From assembly GCA_017590115.1 (NCBI GenBank), contig JAGGNK010008226.1, forward strand, positions 8,215,501 through 8,279,500: a stretch of 64,000 nucleotides of DNA, given 5' to 3'. Every line of letters starts with the position of its first letter. The first letter of the stretch is position 1. Below are positions 44,359 through 56,302 of the stretch, one piece after another. Both the position numbers and the translations under genes were made by a program. Source of the stretch: Montifringilla adamsi. Lineage: Eukaryota > Chordata > Aves > Passeriformes > Passeridae. The notes under the pieces were generated by a model. It saw only the letters and a program-made list of their open reading frames with translations, did no database searches and was not told the origin of the DNA.

Positions 44359-46219
44359 GGTGGGTGGGGAAGGGGCTGGGGGTGATCCCTGCCAGGTCCT
44401 GGAGCCCCAGCCTTGGCAGCCCCTGGGCACAAACTCAGGGCTGGCTCTCCAGACTCTTTTCCAGCAGGGAGGAGGTAAAAATCCCCAGTTATTCCCTGCC
44501 TGGGTTGTTTTCCCTCCCTGTGTCACCTGGAGGCTGCAGGGGTGGGAAGTTTTAGAGGAGCAGCTCCAGGAATGCAGGTTTGTCTGCCTGCAAACTGACA
44601 GCTTGCTCTAGGAATAAACAGAGGCTGTAGAAACTCTGATTTGTCTTTTTGACACACTTTTCCAGCAGGATACTCTCCGGAAATATAAATCTTGAAGTCC
44701 ACACACTGTCCTGGATGTTTGGGTGTACAGAAGTACAGAGAAGCCTTGCCCCACTTCACTTCCACTCTGATGACTGATGCCAGCTTTTATTCCCTTTAAC
44801 ACTCCAAGAAATCACCCAAGGAGTCACAAATAATAGAAAAACATCAGGCCCAGCAAGTTATCTCACTTATCCCATCTGAGAAATCCCTTCCCTTTGTGCA
44901 CTGCTTTATCTGCTCCCCCCCAAAAAGTGCCTTGCAATGAGACACAAAAACCAAGTGGCTTTGGGCTTATCTGAAAGGGCATTATTGATAATTACAGGGC
45001 CTCTGTTCCAGCCCGAGCTGGCTGAGGATGAATTTGTTGTGAAGGGAAGCAGGAGCTGGAACTCCCCCTGCTCTGTGCTGGCAGAGCAGCACAGAATTTC
45101 ATGGAATGTGTTTGGAATTCCAACAGCAGCGTGAGTGCCAGCAGCAGGGAAGGGACAGTAAAAGTGATTTATCTGTGCCCATCGAGGATGCAGTTTGACA
45201 TCTCCACCCACGAGCTGGGGAAGCTGCACTTGGAATAAATGGAAATGAGAATAAATAAATGGTGTTTTACAGGGGAAGCAAGTGGACAATGGGGAAGTAC
45301 CTCGGGCTTTTAAAGCCTACCTGCAGGAATAGCAGGAATAGCACTTCACCTCCCACAACTCTGATAGGCTTTTTATGCCAAATCAAGCAATGTTTTTGTC
45401 ACCTTAGGAGAGTAATGTTGAGAATGCCCAAGGGCTCTGTACCTGCCTGCCAGCACCGTGTGTCACCCTGACACAGACCTCAGCCCACTGCTGAAAATGT
45501 GAACTGGCACAGCTCCTGAAAAACAACAACAAAAAAAAAAGCAGCTGGTTTACCCAAATAGTTCAAAACCCAGGCACTACTGGATCCCCACCAGTTCCCA
45601 AATTGTCACTGTCACTCCCCGTGCTGTCAGCTCACTTAGAAAACCAAAGCCAATAAAGATGAAACTGCTTAAGGAGCAGGAGTTTCTTTTTTTTTTTCCT
45701 TTGCTAATATGCTCTGCCTTCAAAGCAAACATAATTTTACAGCACCTTTAAATATTAACACGTTTGCAGTGTTTGTTCCATGCTGAGCACAGCCAGCAGA
45801 GACAATCACAGGAAAGGATGGACTGGGGGCTCCTTCCCTCTGGCAGCAGCTTCCATGGAAAACGTGGACATGGAGCATCTGTTGTGTCCAGGGAAAAGTG
45901 GACACTGCTCTGGGCTGGTGACCAGCTGGGGAGCAGGCACAGCTTGGACTTGGGGACCTTGCAGGGCTCAGGGATCACATGGACTGACCTGCCACACTCC
46001 CTGGGTCCAACCCCCCCCAGACCCCAGTGAAATCCCTGCAGGAGCAGGGACCCCCCACTCACCTTCCCAGCTTTGCTCCCCCCTGCTCCCCTTGCCTCTT
46101 TGCTGGCCTTTTTATAGAAATGAGGTTAATGAAGGCACCACCTGCAGCTCAACCCAGCTCCTGGCAGAGGGGCTGAGCTGAGGGGACCCTGCTGCTGCCA
46201 GCCATTTAAAATGTGGTTT
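44359..46219. other. Unique sequence
   Basis: No gene, RNA or named repeat recognised. AT-rich at 44810-45260. Confidence 0.5.
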
Positions 46220-46548
46220 GGAAAAAAGAATCTGTGACATTCAATAAGCTCCACAGCAAACTGGGGTGTTTAGACCTGTGCTATTTTATATGAAATAGAT
46301 AAAAAATAGATACAGAAAATGTGAGATGTTATTTGACGAAATTATCTACCTGTTTTCTCCTGGTCTCCTGTGTGTCAGGTGAATAATTTTCCTGCTGTAA
46401 GGATGTGCCCAGAGACAAAGGTGGGATGAGCTCTTGGGATAGAATAAAAAATACATCATATCAATTTCAATATAAATAAATGCAATTCTATGTACAAAAA
46501 TAGACAGAAATACAGATAAGTATTGCCTTATCCCTACATTCATTTAAT
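46220..46548. repeat. Unclassified interspersed repeat, copy 1
   Basis: About 330 bp that recurs in direct orientation at 50510-50845. Shared blocks include 'ctggggtgtttagacctgt', 'gtaaggatgtgcccagagac' and 'ttatccctacattcatt'. It is AT-rich with no open frame. It contains an AATAAA on the plus strand, so an LTR is possible, but no terminal TG/CA or target duplication was found. I cannot place it in a named family. Confidence 0.85.
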
Positions 46549-47198
46549 TAATGGATTAATTGCTGATGGAAGGGTGGGGGCAGGATGTAAACACTTGCTT
46601 GATTCCCTCAGCCAGCCCACACAAACCCACAGCAAGAGGGGAACGTCCCCTGAGTGCCAGAACAACCCCAAAGTGGGACAGGAGAGTTCCCTGTGCAGGG
46701 AGTAGCTGCCAGCTCCACCCCAGCCTGACAGTGACTGATGGGACACAACTCAATAAAGATCCCACATTTTCTGTAAACCAAGGGGATTCATTAGGCTAAA
46801 AGGCATCATTCATGCCAGGTAATTTATATTGCACAGGTAATTTAGGTAATTACCTCAACAACGAGGTAATTTATATTACACAGCAAACTTGCCTCACTCC
46901 CCCCCCCATGGATTTGCTGTTGTTATCCTTTGTTAAACGACACTGAACCTTCCCATAAAAGCTGGAATGGAGGCTTTGATGGGCTTTGTGTGTTTTCACA
47001 TGGAAAACAGCTCCTGGGCAGAGCTGTAAGCCTTGCACTGCTATTCTACTGGGTCTTATTATTTTCAGGAGAGGATTTATGGGATTGCTCGGAGCAGGTA
47101 AAAGCTGCTCTACGCCAACAGTCCCTGCAGCTTTCTGAGGAGGAGTCTCCTCCTTTCCTCAGGTCAGCTGCTCCAGAGCTTGGGCAAGGGCAAGAGCT
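46549..47198. other. Unique sequence
   Basis: Contains a small 'aggtaatttatatt' repeat (46818-46882). No gene. Confidence 0.5.
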
Positions 47199-47650
47199 TG
47201 GACAGGCCCCTCCTGCCATTCCCAGATCCCAGGGCTGCCCTCCTGCCATTCCCAAATCCCAGGGCTGCCTCGGACAGGCCCCTCCTGCCATTCCCAAAAT
47301 CCCAGTACTGCCCTCCTGCCATTTCCCAAATCCCAGTGCTGCCTTGGACAGGCCCCTCCTGCCGTTCCCAAATCCCAGTGCTGCCTTGGACAGGCCCCTC
47401 CTGCCATTCCCAAAATCCCAGTACTGCTCTCCTGCCATTTCCCAAATCCCAGTGCTGCCCTCCTGCCATTCCCAAATCCCAGTGCTGCCTTGGACAGGTC
47501 CCTGCTGCCATTCCCAAATCCCAGTGCTGCCATGGACAGGCCTTTCCCACCATTCCCAGATCCCAGTGCTGCCCTCCTGCCATTCCCAAATCCCAGTGCT
47601 GCCTTGGACAGGCTTTTCCCACCATTCCCAAATCCCAGGGCTGCCTTGGA
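47199..47650. repeat. Compound 30/42-bp minisatellite
   Basis: Every unit has 'attcccaaatcccagtgctg' and is followed either by 'ccctcctgcc' or by a longer 'ccttggacaggcccctcctg' segment, giving interleaved 30- and 42-bp periods. Both are multiples of three, so frames of up to 298 codons stay open. Confidence 0.93.
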
Positions 47651-48967
47651 CTCCATGATCTTGGAGGCCTTTGCTCATTAAGGCTCCTGGGTTTTGCTGC
47701 AGCAGGAGTGTTTTGGTATCTAGCAAATGTCCTTGCCTGGGAAAAGAAAGCCAAAAACTCCTCCCTAACAAGCCCAAAAGATGTGGGAGAAGGGATGGGA
47801 AAGAGCCAAAGCTGAAACATGAAAGGGATTGCTTGTTTTGAAGGAAGCCCTTCGGTGGCACCGTGCTGGCTCTGAGGTGACACAGAGGGGCCACCACAGC
47901 CACCTCTCCCCCTTGGCACAGCTCCAGGGCTCAGAGCTGGAGATGGGCTCGGGTTCCCCCTTCCATCCAGCCCTGGCCTGGGATCCCATCCCACAGGGAG
48001 CTGGGTGTGAGCACAGCTCAGGGGAGGGGTCTGCCCACACCCAGGGGGTGTTTGGGACACCGAGTTTGTGACCCTGCAGCCAAAAAGGAAAGTTCAGAAG
48101 AAGCCTGTCCCTCGTGCCAAGCTGCCAGTTTGTCTGATGGATGCTGAGGGACTCAGCCCTGCTCCCTGACAGCTCCCAAATTAAACTTTGGGCTGCTTAG
48201 GAGCCTGTCAGTCAATAAATCCAAGTGTTTTACAGGTCCAAGGCTGTTTCTCCTGCCTGTTAGACAGGATGGATGGTTTGGTCTGTGGGAATCTGGAAGC
48301 ACCAACCACCTTGGCTTTCCCTGTTTCTGGCTCGTGTTTATGTGGCTACTGAGGGAGATTTTGTGCTTTAAAAAGATCTCAGGAGCTGTTATTGGCTTGG
48401 GCTGAAATAACTCTGATTCCTGCCCAAACCCACTGCTGAGAGCAGGGCAGGAATTCCCAGGAGAGTCCCCCTTTACCTCTGGTACCTTAAAGCCTATTGG
48501 GAAAAACTAGCTTGAAGCCCAACAGTCCATTTTCCCCTCCCAGGCTGCTGACACATCTCTCCCTCCCCCAGATTTTACCCAGCAGCTCATCCCAAGCCAC
48601 CTTTGAAGCCAGTGTGTTCCAACAACACCCCTGAGCTCTCCTCCTGTGAATCTCTGGAGCCCCTCCAGAGCACAGCCCCATTCCCTGTGCCTCAGGAACT
48701 GTTCCCCTGGGACTGAGCCCATCCCAACCTCTGCATCCAAACCCCACAGCTCCCTTTTCCTCCCAAGCCTCCTCCTTCTTGGGAATTCCTGTTCAATGCA
48801 GCAGATTCCTGGGGCAGAGCTTCAGTCTCAACTAAAAGCCCTCGGGACCCCAAAATCCACCCCACAGCAGCAGGTTTGGCACAGCAGGAGCTCAGGCCAG
48901 CTCCATGGGATGTCCTGGGGATGCTGGGCACGGCTGGCACAGCTGGCACAGGCAGCTGCCTCATGCA
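47651..48967. other. Unique sequence
   Basis: No gene recognised. Overlapping frames on both strands near 48490-49020 are Pro/Ser/Cys-rich. Confidence 0.5.
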
Positions 48968-49376
48968 TGTTTGTTGCAGCAATAAGCAGGCAGGACTCGG
49001 TTTCCTCATGCAGAAAAGGCAATTTTCAGTGTTACAGCCCATTTTTATACCAAAGTTTCCAAGGCTTTGTGTATAGCTCTAATTGGTCCGGAACTTGCTG
49101 TTCAATTCACTGGTCAGTAAATGGCACTTTGCACGTTTATCAAACCTTTCTGTTCCTGGATAGTTCCCATGTTTTGTCCACTGGTTCCCATGGGACAGAT
49201 CTCTTGCTTTTTACGGGTACAAACAGTTCTCTCAGCAGAACAGTTTGTTGTGCTCACTGCTTTCATTCCTGTGATTTTTCACATGGGAAGTTGCAAGCTG
49301 GCTGTTAGCTTAGCCACAGTAGCAGGGCCTAACCCATATTTTAGAAGGCCTTTTATGATATCTCTGCCTGCATGCA
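48968..49376 (-). mobile_element. Solo LTR, fourth family, inverted copy
   Basis: Homologous to 25238-25625 in reverse orientation: 'gagatctgtcccatgggaac', 'gaccagtgaattgaacagc' and 'aattgccttttctgcatgag' on the minus strand. A TATA box (GTATAAAAAT, complement of 49041-49050) is present and the poly(A) signal has decayed. CATGCA occurs at both ends (48962 and 49371) and could be a target duplication, but the LTR ends are not certain. Confidence 0.68.
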
Positions 49377-49655
49377 AGACAGGCTCATGAGCTAGAATTG
49401 GCATCGAGGCTGCCTCAGGGCAGGAACCCAAACGGGACCTTGGCATCTGCACTGCAGGTGTGAACCTGCAATAAACCCAGTATCCACAGGGATCCTTGGC
49501 AACGAGATTCCTAAAGCTCATCCAGAGCAGGACAGACCCCAAAAGTGAGATTTAGATGCCACTCAAGCAAGTCAGAAATCCACTGCTCACATATCCCTGG
49601 GGTTTGGTTCCGAAGTGCTCTTGAAATGGTTATTTTGATTTAAAGAACATTAATT
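49377..49655. other. Unique sequence
   Basis: No gene recognised. Confidence 0.5.
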
Positions 49656-49810
49656 AATTTCCCCATGGGAAGGGTGCTCAGGCCGTGGCAGGGGCTGCCC
49701 AGGGAGGTGTGGAGTGCCCATCCCTGGAGGTGTCACTGGATGTGGCACTTGGGGACATTTGGAACCAAAGCCTTGGAGGGCTTTTCCAAGCAGAGGGATT
49801 CTGGGACTCC
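49656..49810 (+). mobile_element. CR1 LINE 3' fragment
   Basis: 'tttccccatgggaagggtgc' to 'gcagagggattctgggactc'. Same subtype as 3291. Confidence 0.82.
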
Positions 49811-50509
49811 CTGAGATCAGAATCCTCTCCTTGTCTGCAGGTCCAGCTGGCCCAGTGGGTCTCCTCAGTCTGACCAGTTCTTGTTTCAGCAGATTAATAA
49901 AGACATTCTGGAAATCAGGCCCGAGACAAATGACAAGCAAAGTCCCCAGATTAGGCTGAATAAAAAGGGCTGAGCCCTAATGAGGACGTTTGGGGATTCC
50001 ACGTGCCAGCTCCAGGGCTCTTCCCAAAGATTATCTCATCAGGCGCTTCCACGGAGCTTTGGGAAGTTCTCCTCCTCACCCAGGCTGAGACACTTCTGGA
50101 AGTGACCTGTGGTTCCAATCTGAGTGAGCAAATGGAGTAAAGGCACTTCAGCAGAGCCTCTGCAGGAGGCAGCCATAAATCCCAGGTTTCTCTGATCAGC
50201 ACAACCGGGCAGCAGAGAGAGGGCTGAGGGGAATATCCCCATTCCCAGCAAAGCAAGAAGTGCCTGGCAGGAGCTCCTTGACATCCCTGACAGTTCTGAT
50301 GACATTACAGAACAGCTCTGACTGCCTGGATTCATCCTTCAGCTGACAGCCCACTTCTGAGGCTCTGAAATGGGATAATGGGGCCACAATTCCCTGGAAG
50401 TTAGGGGGAAATTCAGGCTGTGAGACAATTATGTCATATTTGATAAGGCTAATTGACATTTCAGGGCAGGACTTAACTAAGACAGAGGTTAAAGCTTTAG
50501 GAAGTGATA
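49811..50509. other. Unique sequence
   Basis: Minus-strand frames at 50039-50459 are the most protein-like of the segment but show no known domain or splice context. Confidence 0.45.
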
Positions 50510-50845
50510 GAAAAAAGAATCAGTGATATTTAATAAGCTCTACAGCAAACTGGGGTGTTTAGACCTGTTATTTTATATGAAATATATAAAAAATAGATAC
50601 GGAAAATGTGAGATGTTCTTCTGCAAAATGATTTACCTATTTTCTTCTGGTCTCCTGTGTGTCAGATGAATCATTTTCTTGCTGTAAGGATGTGCCCAGA
50701 GACAAAGGTGGGATGAGCTCCTGTAAGGGACTTGGAGTGGAATAAAAAATGCATTATATCAATTTCAATATAACTAAATACAGTTCTATATACTAAAACA
50801 GATAGAAATAAAAATATGTATTGCTTTATCCCTACATTCATTCAA
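50510..50845. repeat. Unclassified interspersed repeat, copy 2
   Basis: Second copy of the unit at 46220, direct orientation, 4.3 kb away. By eye it is roughly 85 percent identical with small indels (for example around 'gagctcctgtaagggacttg'). The flanks are unrelated, so the boundary is that of the repeat and not of a larger duplication. Confidence 0.85.
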
Positions 50846-50898
50846 TGAAATTCTCCTTTTCTAATCTCTCAGCTCTTACAGGCAAAGTGCCTTTGAAT

Positions 50899-51040
50899 TT
50901 GGGACACCTTCCACTATCCCAGGTGCTCCAAGCCTCATCCAGCCTGGCTTGGACAGCTCCAGGGATCCAGGGCCTGCCCACCCTCCCAGGGAACAATTCC
51001 TTCCCAAAATCCCCCCATCCCTGCCCTCTGGATGCCTCAG
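50899..51040 (-). mobile_element. CR1 LINE 3' fragment
   Basis: Antisense: 'gggacaccttccactatccc' to 'cccatccctgccctctggat'. Core partly deleted. Confidence 0.83.
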
Positions 51041-52193
51041 GAAGAGCAGTTGCAGCAAAGACTGCCCCTTGCTACTGACATTGACCATAAATTGCATGTT
51101 AATGCAATAAAAGGTATTCCACATTGGTTATTATCGTGCAATAGCACTGGATGCAATTTTCCTTTCTAAAATCCCATTTAAATCCTGTTTATCTGAACTT
51201 TGTGCAGGAAACAGGCAGCCAGGGGAAGGAAGGCTCCTGGCTGTGCACACTGAGATTTCCCCACGAGCACCTCACAGCTGTGCTGCTCCACAACAACCTC
51301 TGGATTCCTCAGAGGTTCCACAGATCCCAGCAGGCAGATTTTCACCGGGCCTGGAATTCCAGAGGGATGAACTTTATGGTTTTAATCCTCAGAAGGAAAA
51401 ACCCCACATGCAGCCCTGCTGTTTCAGGGCTGGAGACAAACCCAAGAGGTTTCCTTCACTCAGCAGGGGAAACAATGCAGGGCTGAGGAGAGGAATCCCT
51501 CCCTTGGCTTGGAACAGATTTTATCACCCTGCAAGAAGTGAAGGCACCTCAAAGAGCATCGTGGTAGATGAAGAAGAACATGGTGTGTGTCAATATTCCT
51601 TTAAAATCCTGCACTCAGAAATGGTGAAAATCCAGAGTTCTGAGGAGCCCCGAGGACAGCAACAGCTGAGGAGAGAAAGACCTGGGTTTATCTGATGTGA
51701 ATTTTGGGAGCCGCAGGAGTCAGCTGGCATCACAAAAAATGGATGAAGCGTTGCAGCCCGGCCCTGGAATGAAGTGTTAATGAAGGGATTTCTATTTCCA
51801 CACCTCCCCTCCATCTTCCTGTTACCTGGTGGCTTTGTTCCTGCTCTGCTGGGCCTTCCCCAGCTCATCCCCAGCTCCTGGGCTGCCTTTGATGTGGGGC
51901 TGCAGCAGCCTCCTGCAGCTGTCAGGATCTTGAAAGAGAAATAAATTCAGCTGTGTGAAAGGCACTGGAACTCCAGCCGCTCTGGGATCTGCTGAACACT
52001 CAAAAGGAGAATTTATCTGCAGATGCAAGCCGCGCTCCAGGGCTCTCCGCTGGCTTTGTGTCCCCTCTTTCCCTGCTCCCCGGGGATGGCTCCTCCTGGC
52101 ACACCTCGTACAGGGGGTGTCAATGGGAATTCACCCCCCACATCACCCCCTGGGCCTCTGCGGTTATCCAGGGGTCACCAGCTTCCAGTCGGG
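51041..52193. other. Unique sequence
   Basis: A 150-codon plus-strand frame (51243-51695) has no recognisable domain. No gene supported. Confidence 0.45.
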
Positions 52194-52515
52194 AGCCGGG
52201 AGCAGAGCCAGGAGGAGAGCCAGGAGGAGAACCAGGAGCAGTCGGAACAAGGAGAAGAACCAGGAGCAGAACCAGGAGCAGAGCCAGGAGCAGTCAGAAC
52301 CAGGAGCAGGACCAGGAGAAGAATCAGGAGCAGTCAGAACCAGGAGCAGAGCCAGGAGCAGAACCAGGAGAAGAACCAGGAGCAGAACCAGGAGCAGAGC
52401 CAGGAGCAGTCAGAACCAGGAGCAGGACCAGGAGAAGAATCAGGAGCAGTCAGAACCAGGAGCAGAGCCAGGAGCAGTCAGAACCAGGAGCAGGACCAGG
52501 AGCAGTCAGAACCAG
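52194..52515. repeat. Purine-rich hexamer-based array
   Basis: Variants of 'ccaggagcaga' in 12-18 bp modules, strongly A/G-rich on the plus strand. Module lengths are multiples of three and free of stops, so all three plus frames stay open (Glu/Gln/Pro/Arg-rich translations). The frames have no conserved flanks and are probably not expressed. Confidence 0.92.
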
Positions 52516-52754
52516 CCCCCACCAGAGCGGTGCTGAGGGAATGGAGAGGGGGAAAACGAACACTGCAACAAAACAACGTTGTGTGTAGGCAAATCCCGTT
52601 ATTGCTGAGTGTCACTGGGAGTGCTGCACACCTGGGCTGCCCCCGTGGGGGCTGCAGCCACCAGGGCAGGTCCCCGTGAGCCTCCTTTGGTCCAGTCCTG
52701 ATCCAGCCGGTCCATCCCTGCTCCCCTGGGGGCTCAGCAGTGGGGAGCGATGAG
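52516..52754. other. Spacer between two arrays
   Basis: GC-rich unique DNA, no gene. Confidence 0.5.
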
Positions 52755-53105
52755 ATGGCACTGTGGAGCCATTGGGGTGTCACTGTGGGGTCTCTGCAGT
52801 GTCACTGTGGTGTCATTATGGTGGCACTGTGGGGTCTCTACAGTGTGACTGTGGTGTCACTATGGTGGCACTGTGGAGCCATTGGGGTGTCACTGTGGGG
52901 TCTCTGCAGTGTCACTGTGGTGTCATTATGGTGGCACTGTGGGGTCTCTACAGTGTGACTGTGGTGTCATTATGGTGGCACTGTGGGGTCTCTGCAGTGT
53001 CACTGTGGTGTCACTATGGTGGCACTGTGGGGTCTCTACAGCGTCACTGAGGTGCCATTGCAGTGTCACAGCAGTGTTACCACGGTGTCACTGCAGTGTC
53101 ACCCC
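52755..53105. repeat. Higher-order minisatellite, 110-bp superunit
   Basis: Short 'gtgtcactgtgg' modules are organised in a 110-bp superunit: the block with 'ctgtggagccattggggtgt' starts at 52761 and again at 52871. Shorter repeats follow, with a degenerate 3' end. Confidence 0.93.
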
Positions 53106-54745
53106 CTGCAGGTGCCATCTCACCACACCCATGGTGCCAGGAGCTCCAGGGAAGGTGAGAGGGCAGAGGGAGAGGAGAGGCAGAGGTCAAACACGGCCCC
53201 TGCTCTGAGGATGACGTCCCTGCCCGAGGCAGCTGTGCCATGGAGAGGCTTTAAGCCCTTGTCCAGCCTGGGATTCTGCCATCCCCTCCTGCTCCGTCCA
53301 CCCCTGGGCTCAGAGGGCTGGGCAGGGCAGGGCTGGTTCCCAACCCTGGTGTCTGGTGTCCAGAGGAGCCCTGGGGGTTCTCCAGCCGGGAAAGCAGCAG
53401 ATCCCCTGGCCAGCCTCCCTGCCCTCGGATCTGCTCCGTTATTAAGGCCCAGTTCAGCAGGGGCTGTGCTTTGTGAGCCTGACAAAGCAGCAGCACTGGG
53501 CTTTTTGTGAGGAGAACAAACAGGGACTGAAAGTGCTCTTGCAACGTTTGGATCGAGTTGTCCTGAATAAAAGGGGAAAAGCAAATTATTGTTGTTTGCT
53601 CTGTAAGCAGCTTGAGCTCTGCTCTCTTCCAGGGAAACCAATTAGGCCTTTCCATCTGCTTAAAGAGGGGAGTTGTATGAGCCACAAAAATCCAGCTTCC
53701 TGGCTGTCCTTGTGCTCCTGCGGGTCCCTTTTTCCAGCAGAACCCACACAGGGAATTTCAGGGGCTTGTTCTAAAGAAAATATTCCCAGATTCCCCTCCA
53801 GCTGCCTTCTCCAAGCTCCATCCTCCTCCTTCAGGACATGAGGCCACCCTGCTGAGGTGCTGCTCCTCAGGGTGCAATTGGTGGTGGGCAGGAGCAGGTT
53901 AATGCTCACCTTAATGTGAGGGCTGTAATTAGTGGCATCAGGAGCAGGTTAATGCTCACAGTTAATGGGTAATTAGTGTGTAATTAGTGGCACCAGGAGC
54001 AGGTTAATCCACAGCAGCCTCCTGGTGACAGATAGAGAAGGTTGGTGGCTCCTGTCATCCATGCCATTGTCCCTCTCCCCGCTGCTGTTCCCAACCAGTC
54101 CCACTCCTCTCAATTCCAGCCTCTGCCTCCTCTGACATTTCTCTTTCAGCTCTTGCTCTTGTTATTTATTCCATCTGATATTCTCTAATCAAGCAGTGGA
54201 TCTTCAAAAGAAACCCCGGATCAAAGTGCAGCTCCACCTGGGCCTGGTTCTGGCCAGGTTAAACCCGTGACTTCCCTCTGATGGGAACATGATCATGGAA
54301 TATTTCACTCTCAGGCTCTGAAGGAAATCCTGGTGATTGATAATTTTCCATTTCATTCCCATTCCCTCTCATCTCCATGGACTAAAGTGAAACAATCTTC
54401 TTTTTTTAGTGAGCCTGCTTTGATGTTGCTGGGAACGTTGGACTCAGCTAATTCAGAAAGATTTAATATTTAATTTTGCTGTTATCATCCCTGGTTGGGA
54501 GATACCTGCACTGGCAGCTCTGGAATAATGGGGTGGTGATTCCATGCCAGCAAGGGAACAAGTCTAGGACATTTTGGGAGGATGGGAGGAAGTGGGGAAA
54601 AGCCATGGTAGCTTCAAAAGGTGCTGAGATGGGGCAGCAGCACCACGTCCAGCATGGTGTGCTCATAACCAGAAAGCTGGGGGAATTTTAGGAAGACTGG
54701 AAGCCACAGCCAGTAATAAGGAAAAACTCCAGGAAGGCTTTGACT
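53106..54745. other. Unique sequence
   Basis: GC-rich to about 53460. Includes the 50-55 bp repeat at 53889. No gene recognised. Confidence 0.5.
53889..54011. repeat. 50-55 bp tandem repeat, 2.3 copies
   Basis: 'aggagcaggttaatgctcac' recurs at spacings of about 50 and 55, with 'gtaattagtggca' between. Confidence 0.88.
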
Positions 54746-54940
54746 CAGCAGGAATTTCCCCATGGAAAGGCTGCTCAGGCCTTGGCACTGCCCAGGGAGG
54801 GTTGGAGTGCCCATCCCTGGAGATGTCACCTGGAGGTGGCACTCAGAGCTGGGGACAAGGTGGGGATGGGTACAGCTGGGACTCCATGGGCTGGGAGGGC
54901 TTTTCCAGCCCCAGGGATCCCAGGATTCTGTGATTCTGGG
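54746..54940 (+). mobile_element. CR1 LINE 3' fragment
   Basis: Best preserved member of the 3291 subtype: 'cagcaggaatttccccatgg', 'gaggtggcactcagagctgg' and 'gcttttccagccccagggat', then 'ctgtgattctggg'. Confidence 0.9.
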
Positions 54941-56211
54941 ACCAGGGTCAGTGTTTGCAGTGCCCTGGGGGAGAACTGGGTGCATCCTGCTCAGTTTGAG
55001 CCTCTCCAGAAGCAAAGCTCCTTTGCTCCGTTTCTGGAGCAGTTTGGCTGCGAATGTTTAGGGCTGAAAAGACATGAAATAAGTGCAGGTTTGGAGCCTG
55101 GAGAGATCACCAGATGAAACAACCACGTGAGCAAAAAGCAGATATCATGTGTTCTCCGTGTGGGGATTTGCACTCCATGTGCTCCCTGATTACAGCAGAA
55201 TTCTTGCAGTTTCTGGAGGACAAACCCTCCCATGAGAGCACTTCAGGGCAGGCACAGAGTGCCTGTGGGAGCCCAGAGCCCTGCAGGCACCTTTCCCTGC
55301 TGCCACAGCCCAAACCCCACAGCCCAAACCATCCCCTGTGCTCAGAGAGAGCATCAGTGGCAGAGGGGGAAGCTCACCTCGCACTGCTGAGCCAGTTTCA
55401 CCTGCTGTCCTTCACGACGGAGAAGAAATGGGATCTGTCAGCTTTCTCATCCTGGATGTTGTCTGACTGGGAAACAGAGACAAATCCCAGCTGGATTTTC
55501 CTGCAGAGTGTACCAGGAAACGGCTGCAGCAGCCAGGCAGGACGTGGTGCTGAAGATTCTCCGTGTGGCAGGCACTGCTTGAGAGCAGAGGCCAGGAGAG
55601 GAGGGCTCTGGAGAGGAATTCTCCACAGGGAGAATCCTTCCTGCACTTCCCCTCCGGCTGCAGCATGGATAAGAGCCTATCTGCCAGTGCCACTGGGAGA
55701 CGGGCACTGCCATCCCCATCCCAGGAGGTGCTGATAAGAGAATCCTCTTACATTTCTGACTGCTGGGAGAGGGGTTTCTACTCAAAGGGTCAGGAGTTTT
55801 CCAGTCAAAATAGCCTCTGATAACAAGGAGAAAATTGGAATAAGCCAATACATCTCGTGTTGCTACACAGCCCTTCACTGAGCTGCCCGTATTTCTATCT
55901 GCTCAATGTGATGGATTTATTTCCTGAGCTTTGAGGGTATTGAGAATTTGTATTGAGCTTTTATTTGGAGTCATTTATACAGCCCAGTGACAGCCTAATG
56001 GAAATCAGTGTAAGCAGAACGGGATCATGGAACCACTCAAGGGCTGGGACTGGGAGGGACCTCAGAGTCCTGGGCTGGTGACAAGGACCAGCTTTGGTCA
56101 ACAAACCCTTCTGTGTCCCTGATTTCCTGGTGTGAACCTGCCCAGCTCCCACAAGGGGATGGGACCCTGAGCTGTGTGCCTGTGTCTGAGGGAGCATTCC
56201 TGCAAAGGTGT
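54941..56211. other. Unique sequence
   Basis: A 65-bp minus-strand segment at 55402-55466 has exon-like borders but stands alone. No gene can be built. Confidence 0.45.
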
Positions 56212-56302
56212 TGTCCTGGTTTGAACAGACTAAGGAAGGCAGGAACCTCCCCTGAAATGGAAAATGGAAACCCCCTCCCTTAGAATTATTATAATTTTGG
56301 GC
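56212..56302 (+). mobile_element. LTR 5' fragment
   Basis: Starts TGTCCTGGTTTGAAC and continues 'ggcaggaacctcccctgaaa' and 'attattataattttgg', resembling the 5' end of a passerine LTR type (recalled, not searched). The remainder is absent. Confidence 0.5.

Noticed and set aside
46930..48060. Long frames (242-298 codons) on both strands
   Set aside because: They read through the 30/42-bp array. Their periodic Phe/Pro or Gly/Trp composition reflects the repeat.
52023..52679. Glu/Gln-rich frames of 176-218 codons in all three plus frames
   Set aside because: All three frames are open because the hexamer-based array has no stops. There is no conserved flank.
56023..56090. CR1-like 3' tip near 'actcaagggctgggactggg'
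   Set aside because: Too short and diverged to separate from chance GC-rich similarity.
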